From Topomyia yanbarensis (Eukaryota; Arthropoda; Insecta; Diptera; Culicidae): DNA of 64,000 bases. The translations under genes and the position numbers were made by a program. The stretch is taken from the NCBI RefSeq assembly GCF_030247195.1, contig NC_080672.1:187619201-187683200 (forward strand). Direction: 5' to 3'. Of this stretch, positions 11,298 through 20,823 are shown piece by piece (positions within the stretch are counted from its first letter, which is position 1; each line of letters opens with the position of its first letter). The notes beneath the pieces are model-generated. The model was not told the DNA's origin and did no database searches. It worked only from the letters and a program-made list of their open reading frames with translations.

Positions 11298-12520
11298 GTG
11301 GGGAAAAAGGGCGTAAAAAGGATTGTTATCGTGGAGGGTCTTTTTCCGAAGCACGACCCAACCGCATGGCCACCTATACCGTACATTGATGCAGACGGTG
11401 AAAATACCGGTGACAATCGAGTTTCCAACGAAGAACTCCTTATAGTGGCAAAAGGGCTGAAAGCGAAGAAATCTCCCCAACGTGGCACTGAAGAGTTCGA
11501 TCCAGACGTTTCCGGCATGTTCAGGATAGTCCTACAGAAATGTCTGGACGAAGGCTCCTTCCCGGGTAAATAGAAGATCCAGAAGCTGTTGCTGCCAAAA
11601 CCAGGAAAGCACCAAGAGATCCAGCACCGTATTGGCCTATATGCCTGCTGTATACTATTGGTAAACTTCTGGAAAGGGTCATCCTCAACGGGCTGACGAC
11701 CTACGCTGAAAGTGAGAGCGAACTATCGCAGAGGCAGTTCGGGTTCCGGAAAGGGATATCGACGGTGGATGCCATCCGCACAGTCACCAAGAGTGCAGAG
11801 AAATCATCGAACCAAAAGAGAAGAGGAAATCGCTACTGCGCAGTGGTTACGATCGACGTGAAGAACGCGTTCAACAGTGCCAGCTTGGGGGGGGGGGGGG
11901 TGCTATCGCCACAGCACTGCACAGAATGCGGGTTCCGGACTATCTGTGCAAGGTTTTGAAAAGTTACTTCCAAAACCGTGTACTGGTCTACGAAACGAAC
12001 ATGGGCAAGAGGTCGATTAGGGTCACGGCAGGAATACCTCAGGGCTCCATACTCGGCCAAACGCTTTGGAATATAATGTAAAACGGAGTGTTAACACTGG
12101 AACTGCCCAGAGAAGTTCAGAGCGTCGACTTTGCAGATGATGTTGTCCTGACGATAATCGGCGAGACTCTTGAGGAGGTGGAGATGTTGACGGCAGAGAC
12201 ATTAGGCATCTTGTCGCAGTTTTTGTTAGGACACGGATGCTACCTGCATTGGTTTGGACACGCTCCGTCACCCCTTTGCCCGGAGTGTGTGAACGTGCAA
12301 GAGACACCGGAACACGTGGTCTTCGAATGCCCTAGATTCTAGGAAGTCCGAAGAGGTATGCCTGGTGTGACAGTGGACAATATCGTCGAAGAGATGTGCC
12401 ACGACGAGCATATCTGGGACGCTGTCAATAGAGTGGTTACGAGTATATTCTCCGAGTTGCAGAGGAAATGGCGAAGGGACCCACAAAGTAGCACCATTTA
12501 CTAGAACCCCGCCGAAAAAA
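11298..12520 (+). pseudogene. R1-like non-LTR retrotransposon reverse transcriptase, copy 1, internally deleted
   Basis: Plus-strand fragments of ORF2 of an R1-clade non-LTR retrotransposon, in order: the linker before the polymerase (EELLIVAKGLKAKKSPQ), a stop at 11571-11573, the finger region out of frame, QFGFRKGISTVDAIRTVTKSAEKSS, VVTIDVKNAFNSAS, then RVTAGIPQGSILG and VDFADDVVLTIIGET. The FADD catalytic motif is followed almost at once by the C-terminal zinc-like region (HAPSPLCPECVNVQETPEHVVFECPRF), so the thumb and RNase H region between them is deleted. A run of 14 G (11887-11900) replaces part of the palm coding sequence. Stops and frame changes are numerous. The clade is inferred from the remembered mosquito R1 pattern. 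Confidence 0.8.
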
Positions 12521-13631
12521 CCACAAATCTGAAACTCCTTATAATGGCAAAAGGGCTGAAAGCGAAGAAATCTCCCCAACGTGGCACTGAAGAGTTCGAT
12601 CCAGACGTTTCCGGCATGTTCAGGATAGTCCTACAGAAATGTCTGGACGAAGGCTCCTTCCCGGGTAGATAGAAGATCCAGAAGCTGTTGCTGCCAAAAC
12701 CAGGAAAGCACCAAGAGATCCAGCACCGTATTGGCCTATATGCCTGCTGTATACTATTGGTAAACTTCTGGAAAGGGTCATCCTCAACGGGCTGACGACC
12801 TACGCTGAAAGTGAGAGCGAACTATCGCAGAGGCAGTTCGGGTTCCGGAAAGGGATATCAACGGTGGATGCCATCCGCACAGTCACCAAGAGTGCAGAGA
12901 AATCATCGAACCAAAAGAGAAGAGGAAATCGCTACTGCGCAGTGGTTACGATCGACGTGAAGAACGCGTTCAACAGTGCCAGCTTGGGGGGGGGGGGGTG
13001 CTATCGCCACAGCACTGCACAGAATGCGGGTTCCGGACTATCTGTGCAAGGTTTTGAAAAGTTACTTCCAAAACCGTGTACTGGTCTACGAAACGAACAT
13101 GGGCAAGAGGTCGATTAGGGTCACGGCGGGAATACCTCAGGGCTCCATACTCGCCAAACGCTTTGGAATATAATGTAAAACGGAGTGTTAACACTGGAAC
13201 TGCCCAGAGGAGTTCAGAGCGTCGACTTTGCAGATGATGTTGTCCTGACGATAATCGGCGAGACTCTTGACGAGGTGGAGATGTTGACGGCAGAGACATT
13301 TGGCATCTTGTCGCAGTTTTTGTCAGGACACGGATGCTACCTGCATTGGTTTGGACACGCTCCGTCACCCCTTTGCCCGGAGTGTGTGAACGTGCAAGAG
13401 ACACCGGAACACGTGGTCTTCGAATGCCCTAGATTCGAGGAAGTCCGAAGAGGTATGCCTGGTGTGACAGTGGACAATATCGTCGAAGAGATGTGCCACG
13501 ACGAGCATATCTGGGACGCTGTCAATAGAGTGGTTACGAGTATATTCTCCGAGTTGCAGAGGAAATGGCGAAGGGACCCACAAAGTAGCACCATTTACTA
13601 GAACCCCGCCGGGAAACCACAAATCGGGTTT
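11434..13631 (+). repeat. Tandem duplication of the R1-like fragment, period about 1.1 kb
   Basis: 11434-12532 and 12533-13631 are near-identical direct repeats offset by 1099 bp. Both share the same deletion, stop codons and poly-G run, so decay preceded duplication. Confidence 0.9.
12533..13601 (+). pseudogene. R1-like non-LTR retrotransposon reverse transcriptase, copy 2, internally deleted
   Basis: Second tandem copy, starting inside the polymerase linker. It has the same order of fragments as copy 1: QFGFRKGISTVDAIRTVTKS, VVTIDVKNAFNSAS, a 13-G run (12986-12998), RVTAGIPQGSIL, VDFADDVVLTIIGETLDEVE and then the fused C-terminal block. That block stays open through LCPECVNVQETPEHVVFECPRFEEVRRGMPGV to a stop at 13599-13601. 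The C-terminal cysteine-histidine block is typical of R1-like ORF2 tails. In copy 1 the same block is cut by a stop just after CPRF; here it is intact, which shows the copies have diverged slightly. Not functional. Confidence 0.8.
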
Positions 13632-14480
13632 CGGAAGAAAATTTAACCGCTGGGGAACTCTCCGATGGTGTAGACTAGGTCGACCAGTTGAGTAGTACGC
13701 GATATAGCACCGGGTTTGGGTCGTTGGGCGCCAGTGAACCGGGCGTCAGGCTTCACCGGAATCGTAGCTCGTGAGTACGCTAGATCCACCGCCGGGGATT
13801 AGACCGAGTAGATCGTGTCGAATAGCTAGCAGTGGGTCGTTGGGGCACCAGTGAACCGGAAGCTACGCTCCACCTGGAATCGCTGGATGGACCTCAGCAC
13901 CTACTGGCTGGCCCGTTGAGTAGGCTAAGTCCACCGCGAGTAGACGAAGCTGGGAGCTTAATGGCTCACAGAAAGGTACATCGGTGTCGAGAGCAATCTA
14001 CCGCCGGAGAATTCACGGTAGGCTAGATTCGCTGCTTTGGACTACCCAACAGAATCGTGACGAAAAAGGGAGCTAATTGGCTTACGAAACAAACACCGGT
14101 ACCGAGAGAAATTCCGTTGCCGGGGAACTCTCAGTCAGAGTAGGATTTTGATCTCGATAAAGCTGGGAGCTAAATGGCTCAAGGAGGCGGGTATCAGTGT
14201 CGGGGGAAATTCGTCGGGGAACTATCGGTCGGAGGAGGGTGAGTTCATCGTTGGGGACTATCCAAGTAGATCGTGATAAGGCCGGGAGCTGAATGACTCA
14301 CGGAAACATGAGCTAAATGGCTCAATGAATCAGCGCCTAAACGGCTCACGAGAACGAGAGCTAAACGGCGACGTAATAGATGCAGACATAAAGCAAGAGA
14401 AGAATCGAGAGTTAAATCAAAGCTGATAGGTCGAGCAAATCCATTAACCAGGTATGGCTCCGAGATAAAGTGATAACGTG
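13632..14480 (+). repeat. 3' untranslated repeat region of the R1-like element
   Basis: It directly follows the ORF2 remnant and is rich in loose repeats of GAGCTAAATGGCTCA and of CAGTGAACCGG-type blocks. The stretch from about 14368 (CGACGTAATAGATGCAG onward) matches 11127-11235 upstream of copy 1. The tandem R1 fragments are therefore bracketed by two copies of the element's 3' end. Confidence 0.65.
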
Positions 14481-15840
14481 AGTCGTGATAACAGCTTTTG
14501 ACGTAGGACTACGTCTTTGTTTTCGATATGGGGGTGCACTTTGCAAATTCAACAAAAATGGTATGTAACGAAAAGTGGTCCAATTTTAAACGCTTATAAT
14601 TCAGCCATATTACGGTAAATTTTCAATTTTTTGCGCATATCGCTCAGAAATACTTCTAAGAATAGATTCCAATAGATAAACCCAAAGATTTTTGATATCA
14701 TGGCATTAAAATTTTAAATAATGCTCAACATAGTCAAAATACCACGCATTTGCACACAGAAGGCTACGCTTCCCTAGTCTGGCACGACAGATTTATGTAC
14801 CTAACGCGCAACGCTTCTATGAATGACGTCATCATCGACTATTTAAAGAGCAGATTTGGTTGGGCAAGCTCAGTTGCCTCTTGGATGGCAGGCAGAGCAG
14901 ATCACTGCGCTGCATGTTCCCACAGCCAGTGTAGCAGAGGCTAGCATCGTGGTACTATTTATCACCAGCGTTCTCATTTTGCTTGGAGCGTATCTTCCAT
15001 TCGTGTACGGATATGATGTACTGGTACAGCTTTTTGATTCAAGCACGGTACACCGTTCGCTTGGGTTAGGTATATCCAAGTGTTGCGTGTATGATAGAAA
15101 TCTGAGCTTTCGTTGCGCGAAGCGAAAGCTTTCGTTTTTTCTTTGTGTTGTCATCTCCATGACAGGCTAAGGATACGAAAACTTTCTTAGCAACAAATTC
15201 ACGTGAATGGATAGAAGAAAGTGCAACGAAGGTTTATTATTTAAGTTTCATCAATTTATTGATTCCACGAGATTCATTTCCACTCAACCTATCCCACCTA
15301 TGATTCTACCAATCCATAGGTACTACAAAGCCTATTTATGAATAGATGCACTCTTAGTTAAAAAATCGCTGCAAAAAATGCATCTATGTCCATCCATAAA
15401 ACGATTTTCGATTCTTGTATATGTTCTTCTTCGATATATGATTAAGACCACTGCATTCGCTACATTTATGTGTACTTTAGGAAAATTACAATAACGGCAA
15501 AATAAAACTATAAAGCTTGTCCTATACAAGAACTGTGACTGTATTGTCTAAAACATGATTTTTAAGCATCGGTCGGTGGTTGTTTACCGCTCACAATTGA
15601 AACCCTTTTAAAATATTAAAGCAGTTCCAAATATTAGTACGGTTTTCCATCGCAGTTTTCCGCCTGCTTTCTTTAATCGGATTCGATCGCCCATTGTAAA
15701 TAAAATGACCTGATGAGCAAGACGGTTTGATTCATGAAGTGAACTGTAGAAAGAAATATGTTTGATTAATTATTAATCCAAATGTAATAAGAAATTAAAT
15801 ATTTCACGTATTGCAGTCCTACGTCTGCAATTCGTACAAC
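14481..15840. other. AT-rich DNA; one promoter-like site, no recognised gene
   Basis: A 104-residue ORF (14856-15170) contains one hydrophobic stretch but no domain I recognise. A near-palindrome with GCTTTCG arms lies at about 15103-15136. Apart from the promoter-like cluster at 14824-14903, nothing is recognisable. Confidence 0.4.
14824..14903 (+). promoter_or_regulatory. Candidate core promoter: CRE, TATA, initiator and DPE in register
   Basis: TGACGTCA (14824-14831, a perfect CRE palindrome) is followed by TATTTAAA (14840-14847) and TCAGTT (14870-14875), which fits the arthropod initiator. Taking A14872 as +1, the TATA box starts at -32 and AGATC, fitting the DPE, starts at +28. The spacing is right for all three elements. 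No convincing coding exon follows, so it may drive a first non-coding exon or a lost element, or be chance. Confidence 0.3.
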
Positions 15841-16087
15841 TCCATAGGGCTGTCCCTTGTAGTTTTTAAACCTTACTATAAAATAACACACACATACAGA
15901 CATTTGCTGATCTCGATGAACTGAGTCGAATGGGATATGACACTCGGCCCTCAGGGCCGGGATTGTGTTGATGATTAGGTCGCACTCTTAAATCCGTAAC
16001 TCCGGAACCGGAAGTCGAATCAACTAAAAGTTCAATAGCAGCTTATGGGAGCGTTATACCGTTCATTTAAGTTTGAGCTATTTGGTT
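15841..16087 (-). repeat. Dispersed mosquito repeat (GGCCCTCAGGGCCG core), left part, split by the gypsy insertion
   Basis: Inverted orientation: CA-rich stretch, GATCTCGATGAACTGAGTCG, GGCCCTCAGGGCCG and AACTCCGGAACCGGAAGTCG, ending at GGTT (16084-16087). The repeat resumes at 27186 with GGTTTAGCCATCTCTGAAAC, so the two parts are one repeat split by the LTR element. Confidence 0.8.
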
Positions 16088-17168
16088 TGTAACCCGTCAG
16101 GGTAACAATTTTGCACTGGATGGAAATATACATTTTTTATGTATACACTCCGTAGAGTGTATTGTTTACGTAAAGTTATGCTCACCACTGTTCCATATGA
16201 TCGTTCGCTTTTTACGTTAAATATTGTTTATATTTTTGTTTGTGAACGATTTTGTTAGATCAGATAGGTGTAGTAATTTTTGTTAAATATTTGTATATTA
16301 ATAACATAGGGTTTAGTCAGGTAACCGCTCTCCTCTCGCTGCGAAAAGTGTGCGGACTATGCTGTACCATAGCGATGACAGCTATGCGGGATGTGCGTTT
16401 TTTGGTGTTGGTTGTCTGACGGAAGAAAAAGTCAGATAGTGACAAACCACGGTTTAGAAAAGACGTCCCCGATACGCTGTTTTGGGACAGTTGACCGCCA
16501 CGACAATTGAGTGAAGTGCGCGTGTGTGACGGAAGGATATCCGTCGGAAAGTGCCAGCCCGTGGTTCGGGCACTCATAGTGTTTCTGGTGCTGGATCGCC
16601 GTCGGGGGAAGCTAATCAACAAGGAGTTTTCGCTTCTCCGGCTAACCGCAAAGGATCCAGACGCACCAATCCGCCTTCGCTGGGAAGGATAAGCCGAACG
16701 AGCCTTGTTCTCCTTCTCAGCTAATAGCCAAGGAGGGCGAAGCAGGGTGGACAACGGCTCCCCCTGGGAAGAACACTGCGGTGTCTTCCGGGATTCTTTG
16801 CGGGGAGCAAAGAATCCGGTGATTCGTCACCATCGTCGCTAGGGACGTTCCAACAAAGGAGCTAAGCTCACCTCCCTAGCTAATTGTCAAGGACCACTGC
16901 CGGAGTAGTCAACCCAAATCGGGAGAACTCGGCCGTTGCTGTCCCGGCCGGTCGGACGAGACCACCCGCCCTTCCGCCCAGCAGTAGCAGATCAGCAGTG
17001 GAGAGAGTTGGAGGAAATAAACACGGTAAAATTAAATTTATTTGTTTTGTTTACCTTTTTTTTGTTGTTACGAAAATCCGAAATTCTGTAGAGGCACCTA
17101 GGCCGCCCTGAAAAGAAGGGTCCGCCGGGCAAACAAGAACCCGAGTAGTGGGCAAACCCCTACTTACA
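16088..17168 (+). mobile_element. 5' LTR of the gypsy element
   Basis: Starts TGTAACCCGTCAGGG and ends in TACTTACA; 1081 bp. It matches 26104-27185 along its whole length. An antisense ORF of 145 codons inside it is kept in both LTRs but shows no recognisable domain. Confidence 0.9.
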
Positions 17169-17188
17169 TTTGGCGCACAGCGCAAAAC
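17169..17188 (+). other. Possible primer-binding site
   Basis: TGGCGCACAGCGC starts at 17171, two bases after the LTR end, where a primer site beginning TGGCG is expected. The gag frame is open across it, and gag is N-terminally deleted. The match could therefore be deletion-junction sequence instead. Confidence 0.35.
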
Positions 17189-17656
17189 ACACTGAAAAAA
17201 ATATTTTCTTCTCGGGAAGTTGCTGCTTATTCTGATAGTCCACCACAAAACAAACAAAAACAAAATAAACAAAACCAAAAGGGAGGTGGACAGAATAACG
17301 GCAACGCAAAATCCAAAACGTTTTGGAGCAAGAATGCCAAACCGGCAGGTCTTGATTCAAACAAGCCTCCTGACAACCAGAAAAAGAAACAGCAAGGGAA
17401 TCAGGATGGCAAGAATCTCGAGGGAAACAATCAAAAACCGATCGAACCACCGCAGAAACCTATGATGTGCCTAGAATATTTGGTGGAAAAGCATCGTCCT
17501 CCAGTGCTCGGCGTCTGCTACAATTGTGGAGACAAAGGACACGAATATGAGGAATGCCGGAAACCAAGGCGGGTCTTCTGCATAGTGTGCGGATTTAAAG
17601 GTTTTGATGTTTCTCGTTGCCCTTACTGCCTAAAAAACGGGATCAGAACCAACTGA
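17171..17656 (+). pseudogene. gag: Gag remnant: basic linker and nucleocapsid zinc knuckle
   Basis: This frame is open from the LTR junction to a TGA at 17654-17656. It starts abruptly in a Gln/Asn/Lys-rich linker and ends in a nucleocapsid-like region with CYNCGDKGHEYEEC, a CX2CX4HX4C knuckle that would bind the RNA genome. A second cysteine cluster (FCIVCGFKGFDVSRCPYC) follows. The matrix and capsid domains expected upstream (several hundred residues) are missing, with no start codon, so a deletion has removed DNA just after the LTR. It overlaps pol, which is in the -1 frame, at a slippery heptamer. This supports a Gag-Pol fusion product in the parent element. Confidence 0.8.
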
Positions 17657-17668
17657 AGTCGCAGTTGG
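17632..17668 (+). promoter_or_regulatory. Programmed -1 ribosomal frameshift signal between gag and pol
   Basis: A AAA AAC (17632-17638) is read in the gag frame as xxA-AAA-AAC, the canonical -1 slippery heptamer type (it is the one used by MMTV gag-pro). Ten bases downstream a perfect 7-bp stem follows: CCAACTG (17649-17655), a 6-nt loop, CAGTTGG (17662-17668). The gag stop TGA (17654-17656) lies inside the hairpin. Shifting -1 at the heptamer enters exactly the frame that encodes protease and reverse transcriptase. The spacer is slightly longer than the usual 5-9 nt. A downstream pseudoknot partner was not identified. Confidence 0.65.
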
Positions 17669-20600
17669 CAGTAAAACAGCGCTCCAAACATCAACTCATT
17701 AATAATCCCCAGATTTACGAGAGTTTTCGACCGGCTCGTGATGAGGACTATGATAATTCGTTGTCTGTCGAAACCATCGTCCTTGACGACCCGTTCGATA
17801 ACCGTCCATTTGCAATTGTCGCAGTGTACGGCAAATCATTCAAAGTCTAGCTCGACAGTGATAGTAATGCCACAATTATAACTAAATAGCTATACCGAAA
17901 GTTTTCGAAAAGTCCCTTGAAAAGTTTGGAACGACCATTCGAACTACGTTCTGCAAATGGTCAATCCTTACCAATCATTGGACAAGCGTATCTCCCGTAT
18001 ACTTTTCAAAATTTGACAAAGGTCCTATGCACTCTTGTAGTAGAGCATCTGACCGTCAACTCCATTCTAGGTATGGACTTTTGGCGCGCCTTTGGGATTA
18101 CTCCTGAGATACAAAACTGTGCTCTGTTGAACTCAGGTCAGGAATCAGAAGACGATAAAGAAGATGAAGTACCGCGTGAGTCGATACTCACTTCGGAACA
18201 GTTAGCGCGCGTAGAAGAAGCAAAGAAGTGTTTCCAGGCAGTAGAGCCCGGAAAGCTAAGCCCAACTTCATTCACAGAGCACAGGATTGTCATCAAAGAT
18301 GAATTCCAAGGTGCGGCACCCGTTTGCCGATATTCTTATCACATGAGCCCAAAGAAACTGTCAAAGGTCTGGGAAGAAGTTGACCGATGGCGGTCTATGG
18401 GAATTATCGAGGAGTCTGATTCGGATTGGTCGCTTAATATTGTGGCGGTCACGAAACCAGACGACTCAATTCGCCTTTGTCTAGACGCTAGACCTCTCAA
18501 TGAGCGTACTGTACAAGATGCATACCCTCTGCCCCACCCTGGGCGAATATTGGGCGGCTTACCCAAGGCGAAGTACCTGTCGACCATAGACTTGAAGGAG
18601 GCCTTTCTCCAGGTACCCCTGGCCAAGGATAGTCGCAAATATACCGCTTTCAGTGTTCCCGGCAGGGGTATGTTCCAATTTACTCGTCTACCATTTGGTC
18701 TCGTCAACAGCCCCACTACACTGGCGCGACTGATGAACCAGGTTCTTGGACGAGGTAAATGGGAACCTTACGTTTTCGTCTACCTAGATGACATCATCGT
18801 GGTAAGCGAAACGTTCGAGCATCACATACAGTTGCTCAAAGCAGTGGCCGATTGTCTAGCAAGAGCCAACCTAACCATCATTTTGGAAAAATCCCGTTTT
18901 GGAGTCCACGAATTTAAATTTCTTGGTTATTTGTTGAATCGGGACGGACTCAAGGTCAACCCTGACAAAATTCAACCGATTCTCGACTACGAGAGACCAG
19001 TTACCGTAACGAAACTACGTCGTTTCCTCGGTATGTGCGGTTATTACCGCCGCTTCATTGATCGGTTCAGTGACGTCACTGCTCCCTTGACCGATCTGCT
19101 TAAAACGAAAACCAAGAGCTTAGTTTGGAACTCCGAGGCAGAACTCGCGTTCCTTAAAATTAAGGAACTTCTAGTCACTCCTCCAGTTTTAGTCCCACCA
19201 GACTTCTCCAAAGAATTCATTCTTCAAACAGACGCTAGTGACGTAGCAGTCGCTGCTGTTCTGGTGCATGAGTATCCCGAGGGTGAGAAAGTAGTTGCTT
19301 ACTTTTCGCTCAAACTGACCACTCCCCAAAGGAACTATCATGCAACTGAGAAGGAAGGTCTGGCGGTGATAATGGCGGTTGAACACTTTCGAGGTTACTT
19401 GGAAGGTTATCATTTTCGACTGGTCACTGATTCGTCAGCGATTACATGGATACTGAAGACTAAATGGAAAACTAGTTCACGTTTGAGTCGTTGGAGTTTA
19501 GAATTACAACTCTACGACATGTCTATTGAGCACCGGAAAGGCAAGGACAATGTCGTTCCTGATGTGTTATCCCGGGCCGTAGCAGCCGTTTCCGCTTTGT
19601 CCACCTCAGACTGGTACTGTTCCATGAAGTCCAAAGTTATCCAAAATCCTGACGACTATGCCGACTTCAAAGTAGATAATGATCAACTTTTCAAGTATGT
19701 AAACTCGAAAGTTGTTCCGTGCGACTCGCGGTTCAGTTGGAAACTCGTCCCAGCACCCGAGTTCCGTCAAGATTTAATCCAACGTACCCACGAAAATTTG
19801 CTTCACGTGGGATACGATAAAACGATCCACGAAGTGCAGTTGCGATATTACTGGCCTCGTATGGGATCGGAAGTACGAAAGTTTATTCGAGAATGTGGGA
19901 CGTGCAAGGAAATCAAAGCTCCTTTCGTCCCAGTCCAGCCCGAAATGGGTCAGTCGCGTGCGACTAATGCACCATGGCGAACGGTTTCTGTGGACTATAT
20001 TGGTCCTCTTCCAAAAAGCAAACGTGGCAATCAACACTTGCTTGTCGTCCTCGACGTCTTCAGCAAGTACGTCATGTTAACCCTCGTTCGCAAAATCGCT
20101 AGTACGTCACTCTGTACGATACTGCGCGAACAGTGGTTCAATCGCCATGGTAGCCCGGAAATTCTGCTGAGCGACAATGCCTCCACTTTCACCTCGAAGG
20201 AGTTCAGTCAATTCATAAAAGAAACCAACGTCAAACATTGGTTGAACTCCCGCTATCATTCGCAGGCTAACCCAGTGGAGCGAACAAATCGCTCGATAAA
20301 CACCGCAATCCGGGCATATGCTCGAACCGAGCAGCGCAACTGGGATGTCCACATCCCCGATGTGGAGCACATCCTAAATACTACCGTTCATTCCTCCACT
20401 GGGTTTAGTCCTCATTTTATTATACACGGGTGTGAAATGGCATCTGCCGATGACTTTAGCAGGATTTCCGGTGAGGGTGACCTAGAAACAAGACACCAAC
20501 AGATCCGGGAGATTGCGGTCAAAAATTTGGCAAAGGCAAGCGAGGGCATTCGACATCAATACAACTTGCGCCACCGAAAATTCGCCAATCCTTTTGAAAA

Positions 20601-20787
20601 GGGACAAATGGTGTACTGTCGAAACATGAAGTTGTCGAATGCACTCGAGTCGTACAATGCTAAACTTGGACCACAATACTTACCGGCTTAAATTGTCTCA
20701 ACAAAGGGTGTATCCTCCTACGAGCTGGAGGATATGGCAGGTAAAAATCTCGGAGTTTGGCCAACAAATCTCTTTAAACCAGCATAA
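17639..20787 (+). pseudogene. pol: Ty3/gypsy Pol: protease, reverse transcriptase, RNase H, integrase
   Basis: A -1-frame polyprotein with three in-frame stops: 17848-17850 and 17887-17889 in protease, and 20689-20691 near the integrase C-terminus; the frame then runs on to 20785-20787. The protease site reads LDSDSN, so the usual DSG/DTG glycine is replaced by aspartate. The 924-codon open part (numbered from 17917) has reverse transcriptase with D225 and YLDD (289-292). RNase H shows TDAS (D439), E478 and TDSS (D505). Integrase has an HHCC zinc region (THENLLH...CGTC) and a D693, D753, E788 triad with D,D-35-E spacing. The tail after the last stop keeps YELEDMAGKNLG. Order reverse transcriptase-RNase H-integrase identifies Ty3/gypsy. 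All polymerase and integrase catalytic residues are present, but the element cannot make intact Pol. A 4-kb repeat is inserted 37 bp downstream. Confidence 0.92.
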
Positions 20788-20823
20788 AAAACTTTTCCGT
20801 GCCGTCTGTGGACTGACGGTATG

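Noticed and set aside
16317..16754. Antisense 145-codon ORF in the LTR, also at 26334-26771
   Set aside because: It is present twice only because the LTRs are near-identical copies; no recognisable domain.
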